Source of the DNA: JABDMH01 sp965222645
Lineage (GTDB): Bacteria > Bacteroidota > Bacteroidia > Chitinophagales > Saprospiraceae
DNA length: 64,000 nucleotides
Direction of reading: 5' to 3'
Assembly (NCBI GenBank): GCA_965222645.1
Contig: OZ244968.1
Location: forward strand, 1,302,001-1,366,000
The translations under genes were made by a program, and so were the position numbers. Positions 42,322-50,932 of the stretch are shown one piece after another. The notes beneath the pieces were generated by a model. It had not been told where the DNA came from and searched no databases. It saw only the letters and a list, made by a program, of their open reading frames with translations. Positions within the stretch are counted from its first letter, which is position 1, and each line of letters starts with the position of its first letter.

Positions 42322-42675
42322 TTACTGCTCTTCAATATTGTTTACCTGATCCTCCAGATCATTAATTCGGTCTAGCATCATTTGGTATACCGAATCCATC
42401 CTATTAGGATCTCTTTGTATCCACCGAATATTTTCGTCAAGTATTGTTTTATTAATGCCGTATTTGTTCATCAATTGTTCATTGTAAGCCCAGCTCACAC
42501 TGTCCTTGGGATTTCCATAGGTATAGTTGAATGCTGCATTAAGGATGTAACCATCTACCAAAACATTGACAAGCACACTGTCCTCGAGCACCCTTGACGG
42601 CTCAGGAATCTCCTGCCGGAAACAACCCCATAAAAACAAAGTCAATATCGATAATCGTCCGAAGTACCTAATCAA
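42322..42675 (-). CDS. DUF4296 lipoprotein
   Basis: About 117 residues from a TTG at 42675 that overlaps the sixA stop (TTGA). An ATG at 42744 also exists but adds residues that only read sixA in another frame. The lipoprotein signal is IRYFGRLSILTLFLWGC. DUF4296 features: PSRVLEDSVLVNVLVDGYIL, MNKYGINKTILDENIRWIQR and a C-terminal coiled coil. Unknown role, typical of Bacteroidota envelopes. Confidence 0.78.
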   Translation of the reverse strand: MIRYFGRLSILTLFLWGCFRQEIPEPSRVLEDSVLVNVLVDGYILNAAFNYTYGNPKDSVSWAYNEQLMNKYGINKTILDENIRWIQRDPNRMDSVYQMMLDRINDLEDQVNNIEEQ

Positions 42676-43175
42676 AACAACCCGAACATTTTGGGATAGA
42701 TGATTTCGACAAGTTTTCCCTTTTCCAGCCCCACATTTTTCCATTGATCCACATCATAATTTATTTGAGCTATAGCACAAGTCGGCAGATTATCAATATA
42801 ACCATCAGAGAATTGGTTGACAAAATCTGTCATTCCGGGATTGTGACCCACAACGGCTACAATATCCGAATCGAGATCTATAGCATTCACAAGAGATAAA
42901 ATCTGCTCTGGTGCAGCATGGTAAAACCGTGGCTCCTTTTTTACATTTCCTTTGTCTAAATTCAAAGCTTCTCTAAAATATTTTGCAGTTTTTCTTGCAC
43001 GCTTTGCATGACTAGTCAAAATATATTCGATGCCAGGAGATTTTCCTGCAAGAATACCTGCCATCAGCGGGGCATCTCTTTTACCACGCTTATTGAGCGG
43101 CCTTTTATCGTCGGGCAGCGAGTAATCGGCCCAGCTGGATTTAGCATGGCGAATCAAATAGAGCGATTTCATCAC
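42672..43175 (-). CDS. sixA: SixA-type phosphohistidine phosphatase
   Basis: 167 residues, histidine-phosphatase fold. The RHG-like motif LIRHAKSSW has the catalytic His near 9; LTSHAKRARKTA and VGHNPGMTDFVNQF (second His) complete the site. SixA removes phosphate from His-phosphotransfer domains. It is the first gene of the operon that contains a two-component pair, which suits a signalling role (inference). Confidence 0.9.
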   Translation of the reverse strand: MMKSLYLIRHAKSSWADYSLPDDKRPLNKRGKRDAPLMAGILAGKSPGIEYILTSHAKRARKTAKYFREALNLDKGNVKKEPRFYHAAPEQILSLVNAIDLDSDIVAVVGHNPGMTDFVNQFSDGYIDNLPTCAIAQINYDVDQWKNVGLEKGKLVEIIYPKMFGLF

Positions 43176-43333
43176 TGCTAAGGTACAAATGTAGGTTTAC
43201 AATTAGCATCACATTTCCATAACGGTTCAATCAGCAAATTGGTTGAATGCCGCCTAAAATCAACTCAATACAGTGCCACAATATGTTTACGTGGACCCGG
43301 ATCTGGTCGAAGCATTATTTCCCGGTCACCAAA

Positions 43334-46243
43334 TCACGACTTTTTTACAATCTTTTTCACCCGGTGACCATCTTCCGTCAACAAATGAAGAAAGTAAGGT
43401 CCATCAGGCAAGCCAGTGAGATCCAACTGTCGTGCGGAGGCGGATAGATGCTCCAAAATTACAGTCCTTCCCAATCCATCTATCAGGGACAAATGTTGAA
43501 ATCGATTCGGGGTTTCGAGTTCGACGTATAGAAAATCGCGCACAGGATTGGGCCAGAGTTTGAGACCCAAACCCAATCTTCCATCTTTTATACTGGTTAC
43601 GGTTCCAAATGCTTTTACCCCAAACCACGGTGTAGGAAAATCGTTTTGATCCAAAACCAGCTCAAAAGTTCCATCAGCACCGGGACTGATGACGAATGAA
43701 CTTCCCTCGCGACCCGATTCATCCAGGGGGAAAATCCGGAGCGAATCCCCCAGACTATTCAAGCTCAGGGACATGCGCAGAGGCAATATCTCGGTGGGAC
43801 TGGATCCCCACTGATTACCGACAGTATTGTTTCCCTGCCACCCCATGTTTGTATTTTGTATGCGACTATGCATAGACAATAAACTAATTTCCGACTCCGA
43901 CAGGTCACGGCCATCGATCGAAATCCAACTCACCACACCCTCATCCGATGACTCATTCAGTTGTAGATATTTTAGAGCAACCTGCTCATTTTCGCTAAGT
44001 GCGCCAGTAATCGTCTGCACTTTATCACTGTCAACAATGTGCAACCGGCGGTCGGTATTCCAGCGAATGATTTGATTGCTTGTATTAAAATCCGGGCCGG
44101 TCCTGACTGGCAGGTCGGGTATCACTAAATCGCCGGCAGAAAACCCTTTTGTGGATATTGGTTGGCCGGCTGATGCAAGGCGGTCATATGGGAAAAATTT
44201 ACCCCATCTTCCAAAATTATCTTGCGTTCCGAGATTAAAAATAAATTCGGGGGTAAAATTGATTTCCAGTCGATCATCAGCTTCTTCGATCAGGTTATTT
44301 CTATAGACATATCCGAAGACAGGTGACATGGACATCAGTGTGTTATTGCGGTGAGTGCTAAAAAAACTAGGAATAAAATCCTCCTCCCAATTTTCATTGC
44401 TCCCGCCGTGATACTGAAAAAACATAATTCCATCCGCACCGTGATAGGAAGCATGAGAGGCTAAAACCGGCATCATTTCCCAGTGATATCGATTTGGATA
44501 CGGATGATTGTATTCACTAATGGTATATGGTTTATCAGTCATTGCGAGACCTCCAAAGAGATTTGAAATAGTACCCATGGTCTCGCTTTCAAGTAGAGAT
44601 TCATTGTCGATAAACCAATCGGTGGGAGACCAGGGCTCGTTTGGAAATCTGGGGTGATTCCAGTAGGCGTGGTCATCGATGTAGTCCAAATCCTGCTGTG
44701 TATACAAGTCAGCAGGACCCACCAGTGCATTGGTACCCGTGACAGGAACAACAATATTTAGCTCATTTTTTAAAAAACTATACATATCAATATAGTAATC
44801 GCGCTGAATTGTCAAATAAAATTCAGCCAGATCAGCAATCCGTTGGTCGCTGTAAAACAGCCTCTCAGAATAATTGGTGCGCACAATATTCTTTTCTGAA
44901 AAAGACTCGCCCTCATCCAGGCCACTGCTTTGAGGAGAAGAAAGCGAAATATTATCAAACCACACTTCTCCCGGTTCATTCATAAAATTAAAGGTCACTC
45001 GCACATTGCCTTCATTTTGCTCCGGTGCGGTGATTGACAACCGATATCGTCTCCAGGATTGGGTCACCTGAAATGTCTGACCCCCGTACCGGGTCCAGGG
45101 ATCAACATCGCGCTGGATAGCTGCATTTACAGGCCGGTTCCGATCAGATCTGGCATAAAATTCCAGCACATATGCGGAGTCCCGTGTCATTGTCATCCCT
45201 GCCTGCTTAAATTGTATGTGCCAATTGGTGCCCGTAACCTGCTGTACATTCACCTTTCCCGAGAATGATCCATCGTAGGCATCCTGATCCGTTGTGCTTA
45301 CGGTAGCCTGGGCCGTAGAATGCAATTCAATCTGCCACTGTGTATTAATATCGCCGGATTCGAAACCCCCGTCCTTAATTTGATTTTCGCCTCCGGAACT
45401 GCCGCCGGCAGACCAGGCCATTTCCAAATTTTGATCATTCCCGTATTTCTCAAGTAGAAAATCATGCCAGCGGTTATCCAACATTTCCGAATGCCTCTGC
45501 ATTAAATTACCGCCGTGACCATATGGTCGCAGCTGATCCCCCTTCCACATGCCGTAAAGCGTATTTTCGTTGGAGATTTCTACCATGCCAATCACCGGAT
45601 CATTAGCCATTGTCAGACCTGTGTACGGATTTGTGGCCGTAAGCAATTGCTGTGCAAATTCCTTCTGCAGTTCGATAAGGTAAGGATCGAAATAAGTGAC
45701 ACCCATTGCGAAATTCCAAATTGAATCTGCATTTTCCACTCCATCGTTTTCGGTAAAAGTTCGGGAAACATGAAGATTGATATTCGCATAAGTGCCGTTT
45801 TTCTTCATTTCGAATAGTAAAAAATGCAATCGATCCAGAGCCACAGGATCCAGTTGACGGGTGCCGCCACTTGATCTCAAAAAAATCGTGCCCTCTTCAC
45901 CTGTCCATCCATTGTCCATGTGATGAAAGCGCACCAGGTTAATGCCCATTTTTCGCATCCGGCCGGCAATCTGCGGACTTTTTTCCTTCACGGGAAAACA
46001 GGAATTAGTTGTAAGATTTACACCCCAGAATTTGACCGGTTTTCCGCCAGAAATAAAATTGCCGGAAGGATCGGTAGAAATAAAATCCGTGATTTCGAAT
46101 GCTGGAAACGATGGAAGAAAAGTTTGAGTAGTTGAATCATCCCACGGTAGATTGAAATTGAATCCGTTTTCAAAATTCTGTCCTGTAGTGTGCATCAACA
46201 GACCCGATAAAAAAAACAATATTACAACTACCTGTAGTTTCAT
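43334..46243 (-). CDS. Secreted glycosidase (GH5-like, clan A) with T9SS sorting domain
   Basis: 969 residues. The signal peptide ends near TTGQNF. A TIM-barrel-like region covers ~40-300 and resumes later: FWGVNLTTNS, NLVRFHHMDN, VEISNENTLYG (candidate acid/base Glu) and YTISEYNHPYP (candidate nucleophile Glu). Residues ~295-440 insert a CBM-like jelly roll (GSFSGKVNVQQVTGTNWHIQ, GEVWFDNISL). The C-terminal ~75 residues are a type A sorting domain (LKLWPNPVRDFLYVEL...VKKIVKKS), so the protein is exported by type IX secretion. The substrate is a polysaccharide; family assignment is by motif only. Confidence 0.85.
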   Translation of the reverse strand: MKLQVVVILFFLSGLLMHTTGQNFENGFNFNLPWDDSTTQTFLPSFPAFEITDFISTDPSGNFISGGKPVKFWGVNLTTNSCFPVKEKSPQIAGRMRKMGINLVRFHHMDNGWTGEEGTIFLRSSGGTRQLDPVALDRLHFLLFEMKKNGTYANINLHVSRTFTENDGVENADSIWNFAMGVTYFDPYLIELQKEFAQQLLTATNPYTGLTMANDPVIGMVEISNENTLYGMWKGDQLRPYGHGGNLMQRHSEMLDNRWHDFLLEKYGNDQNLEMAWSAGGSSGGENQIKDGGFESGDINTQWQIELHSTAQATVSTTDQDAYDGSFSGKVNVQQVTGTNWHIQFKQAGMTMTRDSAYVLEFYARSDRNRPVNAAIQRDVDPWTRYGGQTFQVTQSWRRYRLSITAPEQNEGNVRVTFNFMNEPGEVWFDNISLSSPQSSGLDEGESFSEKNIVRTNYSERLFYSDQRIADLAEFYLTIQRDYYIDMYSFLKNELNIVVPVTGTNALVGPADLYTQQDLDYIDDHAYWNHPRFPNEPWSPTDWFIDNESLLESETMGTISNLFGGLAMTDKPYTISEYNHPYPNRYHWEMMPVLASHASYHGADGIMFFQYHGGSNENWEEDFIPSFFSTHRNNTLMSMSPVFGYVYRNNLIEEADDRLEINFTPEFIFNLGTQDNFGRWGKFFPYDRLASAGQPISTKGFSAGDLVIPDLPVRTGPDFNTSNQIIRWNTDRRLHIVDSDKVQTITGALSENEQVALKYLQLNESSDEGVVSWISIDGRDLSESEISLLSMHSRIQNTNMGWQGNNTVGNQWGSSPTEILPLRMSLSLNSLGDSLRIFPLDESGREGSSFVISPGADGTFELVLDQNDFPTPWFGVKAFGTVTSIKDGRLGLGLKLWPNPVRDFLYVELETPNRFQHLSLIDGLGRTVILEHLSASARQLDLTGLPDGPYFLHLLTEDGHRVKKIVKKS

Positions 46244-46558
46244 GAGAAAATCAATTATTTTTTTTCAAAATTACGGATTACCTGTCTAAACCAAAAGATC
46301 CGGGACTGCAGGCGCAAAACACGATGAATTGAAGTCAATCCACTTTCAAGAAAAAGGTGACAAACTGTCCCTTCTCGATCCTGTACAATCAAAAAAATCA
46401 TAACAAGGCTATCGTCTGGGATTGAAACTTCATTCTGTCCATCCTCCTCCCAGGGTCATACCAGCGCACTAAACGAACAGCCAGCTTTGCAAAGTCAAAT
46501 ACGAAATTTTCAATATTCCCCCTGAATACCGATCTTTATCTAAAACATAGGTAGAGGA
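46244..46558. other. Divergent promoter region, no gene seen
   Basis: 315 bases between the minus-strand glycosidase and the plus-strand PSCyt1 gene, so it should carry both promoters. No clear TTG/TAnnTTTG pair with good spacing was identified and no larger symmetry was seen. Confidence 0.4.
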
Positions 46559-49447
46559 ATGCTTCGGATATTGACTTGGTGCTTGCTGGCTGGGACCTTG
46601 ACCATTTCTTGTCACCAAAGATCGGAATCCGACCAGAAACTTCCCGGAGTAGTCGATTTTAATCAGCATATCAGACCGATCCTCAGCAATCATTGCTATG
46701 TATGCCACGGTCCCGACATCAGTAGCAGAGAAGCCGGTTTACGCCTTGACAAGGAAGCACCGGCAAAGACCAGGACAGATAGAGGCATCAAGCCTATTGT
46801 AGAAGGGAGTGCCCAAAAAAGTGCAATTTACCAACGCATTATATCTGACGATCCCGAAAAAGTCATGCCCCCTCCCAGTACAAACCGGATACTCACCGCC
46901 TACGAAAAGGGACTCATAGGTAAGTGGATCGATCAAGGTGCAGAGTGGAAAGAACATTGGTCATTCATACCTCCAGTCAAGACTAGCCCGGTCGCCGACA
47001 AGGCACATCCCGTGGACTCCTACATGGAGGATGTTCAGAATCATTTGGGGCTTACCAAATCTAACCGGGCCAGTACTGAGAAGCTACAAAGACGATTGTC
47101 ATACCTGATCACCGGACTTCCCCCCGATATCGATGACCTGGGCAGAGTTATAGAGGATAGCGTGGATTACGACAAGTATGTCGATCAATTACTGGAATCA
47201 CCACAATATGGTGAGCGATGGGCGAGGCATTGGATGGACCTTGCGCGCTATGCAGAGGGCAGAGGTCATGAATTTGATTATCCTGTGATCGGCGCATGGC
47301 AGTACCGGGATTATTTGATACGAGTCTTTAATAATGACGTAACCTATAATCAATTTATAAAGGAGCAATTGGCTGGTGATTTATTATCCAATCCAAGAAT
47401 CAATAAGGAGAAAGGATTTAACGAGTCAGTCATCGGAACGGTTTTCTTAAATATGCATGAGGGTAAGCATAGCCCGGTTGATACAAAGGATGAAGAAAAA
47501 ATACGCATCGACAATATGATCGATGTCACTTCGAAAACTTTTTCAGCCCTTACTGTAGCATGTGCTCGTTGTCATGATCACAAATTTGATGACATCCCGA
47601 CGACGGATTACTACGCCATGTATGGGATGTTTGAAAGTTCGCGAAGACACCTTTACCCGATGAGTAACCAGCGAGAAACAAAAAGATACCTCGATAGCAT
47701 AGCTCAAGTAAAAGAAGATCTTGTTCGGTATCTGAAAGATAGAATCGAAGCTAAACCTAAAGCTGAATTTATTGCTCAAAAAATAAATCAGAAAAATAAC
47801 AGGATAAGGATTTTAGGAGATTTTACCGGTGAGGATTTTGGTAACTGGATGGCCAATGGTTTGTGTTTCGGAAATAAGACTAATTTGGGAGATCCCGCAA
47901 TAGACTTCCGGAGAAAAGAAGCCAAAATAAATTCTTCAGGCAGAGCAAGTAGTCGAAAATTCAGCACCGGAATCTCGGGTGCTCTGCGCTCCCGGACATT
48001 TACCATCGAAAAAGACTATTTGATTTTTCGAGCCGCTGGCAAAGGGAGTAGCATCCGGGTCGTAATGGACAATCACCAACTCATCCAAAATCCAATTCAC
48101 GGTGATTTTGCAAAGCCGATAGATAGCTCTGGAATTAAAAACTATTATTCGTATGTGGGGCAATGGAAGGGAAACAAAGCCTATATCGAAATTCTGCCGG
48201 GAGAATATTATTCCAAGCAGGGTAAATTTCATCATTTCAGGCAGGATCCTCAGGCTTGGATCGAAGTAGAATACGTAGTTGCATGCGACAGTGCTGACCT
48301 GGATGAAGCGGAAGCCCTAATGAGCTTGGGTACCGGGAAAAAAGAGCAGTTGGTTTACGTCCCGGAAAGCATATTATCAGCCTATTTTGAAAAAACAAAG
48401 AAATGGGGATCACGTTTTTACGATACTGCTTTTGTTGGAGGATTTATCGACGGGGACAATCTGCAGAGTCCGGTCTTTATTCGAGGAGATCACAGGCAGT
48501 TATCAGAAGAAAAAGTACGCCATCGTTTTTTATCAGCTATTCCCGTCGCTGATAGCTCCTTTGCGAATATGGGCAGTGATCGTTTAGCCTGGGCGGAGTC
48601 ATTGGCATCGGTGGAAAATCCGTTGACTGCCCGGGTGATCGTAAACCGGATTTGGCACCATTTGTTTGGGCGAGGACTCGTGAGCACTGTCGATAATTTT
48701 GGTCTGCAAGGTACGTTGCCTACCCACCCGGAATTATTAGATCATTTGGCATTGCAATTTATGGAAGATGGCTGGTCTATAAAAAAGATGATAAAATATA
48801 TAGTCACGAGTGAAACATTTAAGCAAAGTACTGCAACTGATCACCGGAATTTGGAGATCGATCCCGAGAATAAATATTTGCATGCCTTTCCGGTACGTCG
48901 TCTGGAAGCAGAAGCCATCCGGGATGGAATCCTCGCAGCCTCCGGAAGGCTGAATCTCTCGATGTATGGAGAATCAATCCCTTTGCATCTCACCGATTTT
49001 CTTCAAGGACGTGGAAGACCCAGTGCATCGGGACCTTTAGACGGAGCGGGCAGACGCAGTATTTATCAGGCCATTTGGCGTAATTTTCTACCACCTTTTA
49101 TGACCACATTTGATATGCCGATACCCTTCAGCACTTTTGGTGACCGATCAGAGACCAACGTTCCGGCGCAGTCGCTCACCCTGCTCAATGATCCCTTTGT
49201 GCAGGGGCAAGCAGAAGTCCTTGCTCGCTACTTGTGTGATAATTATTCGGAACCAAGAGAGAAAATAGAGACAGCCTATTTGAGGTCCTTTAGCCGATAC
49301 CCGAATGAGGAGGAAGTCGAGGAGGGTCTCCGTTTTATCACGGATTATTTAGAAATCCAGCCTGATGAACCCGGGTTAAAAATTGCTGCATGGAAAGAAT
49401 ATTGTCATTCACTATTTAATGCCAAGGAGTTTATTTATTTGCTATAG
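46559..49447 (+). CDS. PSCyt1/DUF1549/DUF1553 (planctomycete-type cytochrome) protein
   Basis: 962 residues with a lipoprotein signal (Cys18, LTISCHQ). The N-terminal PSCyt1 domain has CYVCHGPD near 45. DUF1549 (~150-370) includes GERWARHWMDLARYAEGRG and a second heme-like motif CARCHDHKFDD. The middle resembles a carbohydrate-binding jelly roll (~395-570). DUF1553 (~650-955) has LTARVIVNRIWHHLFGRG and DNFGLQGTLPTHPELLDHL. Abundant in Planctomycetes and found in marine Bacteroidota, usually next to a DUF1501 gene and often near sulfatases; thought to act in polysaccharide oxidation, unproven. Confidence 0.9.
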   Translation: MLRILTWCLLAGTLTISCHQRSESDQKLPGVVDFNQHIRPILSNHCYVCHGPDISSREAGLRLDKEAPAKTRTDRGIKPIVEGSAQKSAIYQRIISDDPEKVMPPPSTNRILTAYEKGLIGKWIDQGAEWKEHWSFIPPVKTSPVADKAHPVDSYMEDVQNHLGLTKSNRASTEKLQRRLSYLITGLPPDIDDLGRVIEDSVDYDKYVDQLLESPQYGERWARHWMDLARYAEGRGHEFDYPVIGAWQYRDYLIRVFNNDVTYNQFIKEQLAGDLLSNPRINKEKGFNESVIGTVFLNMHEGKHSPVDTKDEEKIRIDNMIDVTSKTFSALTVACARCHDHKFDDIPTTDYYAMYGMFESSRRHLYPMSNQRETKRYLDSIAQVKEDLVRYLKDRIEAKPKAEFIAQKINQKNNRIRILGDFTGEDFGNWMANGLCFGNKTNLGDPAIDFRRKEAKINSSGRASSRKFSTGISGALRSRTFTIEKDYLIFRAAGKGSSIRVVMDNHQLIQNPIHGDFAKPIDSSGIKNYYSYVGQWKGNKAYIEILPGEYYSKQGKFHHFRQDPQAWIEVEYVVACDSADLDEAEALMSLGTGKKEQLVYVPESILSAYFEKTKKWGSRFYDTAFVGGFIDGDNLQSPVFIRGDHRQLSEEKVRHRFLSAIPVADSSFANMGSDRLAWAESLASVENPLTARVIVNRIWHHLFGRGLVSTVDNFGLQGTLPTHPELLDHLALQFMEDGWSIKKMIKYIVTSETFKQSTATDHRNLEIDPENKYLHAFPVRRLEAEAIRDGILAASGRLNLSMYGESIPLHLTDFLQGRGRPSASGPLDGAGRRSIYQAIWRNFLPPFMTTFDMPIPFSTFGDRSETNVPAQSLTLLNDPFVQGQAEVLARYLCDNYSEPREKIETAYLRSFSRYPNEEEVEEGLRFITDYLEIQPDEPGLKIAAWKEYCHSLFNAKEFIYLL

Positions 49448-49547
49448 ACATAAATATCGACTCAGAGTAACTACTAAATATTAAGTCATCTCTTCCAAAT
49501 ACAGAAATGTAAAACTACTATTGCCCTAATCAGCACAAAAGAAAATT

Positions 49548-49836
49548 ATGACACAGGAAGAAAGATTTTACGCACTGAGATCCGAAATGGATAAGGCCTT
49601 TGCTTCTGGTGATTTTATAGAAGCTGAGCGATTAGCTCATGAATATTTGAAAATGGTAGAATTGGAACTATGGGAATGTCACTCATCATGCAAATCTCTT
49701 TCTTGGTAGAGTGGCGCTAAGAAGAAATGAAATAGAAAAGGCTAAAACTTTCCTACTTCACGCTGCAAAGATAAAAGGCAGTCCTCAGCTCATGACATTC
49801 AATTCGGAGCGCACCTCAAATACTGATAAAATCTGA
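49548..49836 (+). pseudogene. TPR-type protein remnant with frameshift
   Basis: From ATG 49548 one frame gives MTQEERFYALRSEMDKAFAS and stops at 49709. From about 49667 the next frame gives NYGNVTHHANLFLGRVALRR, then FLLHAAKIKGSPQL, and stops at 49834-49836. The second part is the well-known 'HHANLLLGRVALR...LLxAGKTKGSPQL' repeat of small tetratricopeptide proteins. One indel separates them. The original protein would have been about 95 residues or longer at this place. Confidence 0.6.
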
Positions 49837-49885
49837 TGAACACCTTTGGAGGTGTTAAATTCCACCGCTACAGGTGATCATCTAC

Positions 49886-50821
49886 TCAAAATGGTTCGAT
49901 AAGTAGCTTTTCCGATAAACCATTGGACAAATAGGGACTTACACCTTCTTTTATCAAACTTGCGAGATTAGACAAAATTCTTTTTCTGACGAAATTCTTG
50001 TGTGTTACTAGTCCAATGCTGCGTGCCGGAACAGGGTTTTGTAAATCATAAACGTATTTTTTTTCAATCTGTTTATTGTTTACTAAAGCCAGTCGAGGAA
50101 GGAGCGTGACTCCCTGATTCATTTTGACCATCTCAATTAATGTAAAAATGCTTCCGCAGCTGTATGTAATATTTCCATTTATTTTTTGTTGCTCTCTTAA
50201 CTCACATATTTTCCCCACTTGATTTCTCAGGCAATGGCCTTCTTCCAGTAGCCATAGTCTTTCCATTTCTATATCTGTCACATTTTTTCCTGATGACCTG
50301 GGCTGCACAGCGCAATCATAAAGTAAAAAATCTTCTTCATAAACAGGATAATTGACCAGTTCCCGGTGACTCAAAGGAATAGAAACAATCCCAACATCGA
50401 TGTTTCCGGCAATGATATCTTCGACAACCTTATCCGTAGTAAGCTCGTGAATAAAAAAATTCACCTTAGAATATCGATGAGAGATCTTATCCAAAAAAAG
50501 TGGATATAAATATGGCGCGACTGTCGGAATACAGGCTATCCGCAGTTGACCTACCTCCTGACCTTTGATTTCATTAACCGTTTCATCGAGGAGTTGAAAT
50601 TCTCGCGAAATACTCTCTAACGCACTAATGATCTTTTTACCCTGAGGCGTAATTGAGATGGGTCTGGTCTTTCTATTAAAAATCTCCACCCCATTCTGCT
50701 GTTCGAACTTTGCGATCATTGCACTGAGCGTAGATTGCGTGATAAAACACGACTCTGCAGCCAACCTGAAATTCTTCATTTGCGCCACCGCAAGAATGTA
50801 CTCGATTTGATTCCTATTCAT
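49886..50821 (-). CDS. oxyR: OxyR-type LysR regulator
   Basis: 311 residues. The N-terminal LysR HTH is FRLAAESCFITQSTLSAMIA. The effector domain carries Cys197 and Cys206 in EGHCLRNQVGKIC, the same sequence context and nine-residue spacing as the redox disulfide Cys199-Cys208 of E. coli OxyR. Peroxide oxidises this pair and the protein then activates genes such as katG, which is transcribed divergently 111 bases away. Confidence 0.92.
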   Translation of the reverse strand: MNRNQIEYILAVAQMKNFRLAAESCFITQSTLSAMIAKFEQQNGVEIFNRKTRPISITPQGKKIISALESISREFQLLDETVNEIKGQEVGQLRIACIPTVAPYLYPLFLDKISHRYSKVNFFIHELTTDKVVEDIIAGNIDVGIVSIPLSHRELVNYPVYEEDFLLYDCAVQPRSSGKNVTDIEMERLWLLEEGHCLRNQVGKICELREQQKINGNITYSCGSIFTLIEMVKMNQGVTLLPRLALVNNKQIEKKYVYDLQNPVPARSIGLVTHKNFVRKRILSNLASLIKEGVSPYLSNGLSEKLLIEPF

Positions 50822-50932
50822 AGATAAAATCGATCAATATATAGAAATATTCGTTTTTATCCATCACTCGGGTTGTCTACTTTGCAGCTGCTTATTAAAC
50901 AGATTCCAAATACGTAAAAACTAGAAACAACA
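50822..50932. promoter_or_regulatory. oxyR-katG divergent control region
   Basis: 111 bases. Near the oxyR start lie ATAG (50820), CGAT (50831), ATAG (50841) and CGTT (50852), close to the ATAG/CTAT quartet of OxyR sites with ~7-base spacers, though two boxes are imperfect. TACTTTG at 50878-50884 is near the Bacteroidota -7 consensus TAnnTTTG for katG, about 50 bases before its ATG. Both assignments are tentative. Confidence 0.4.
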
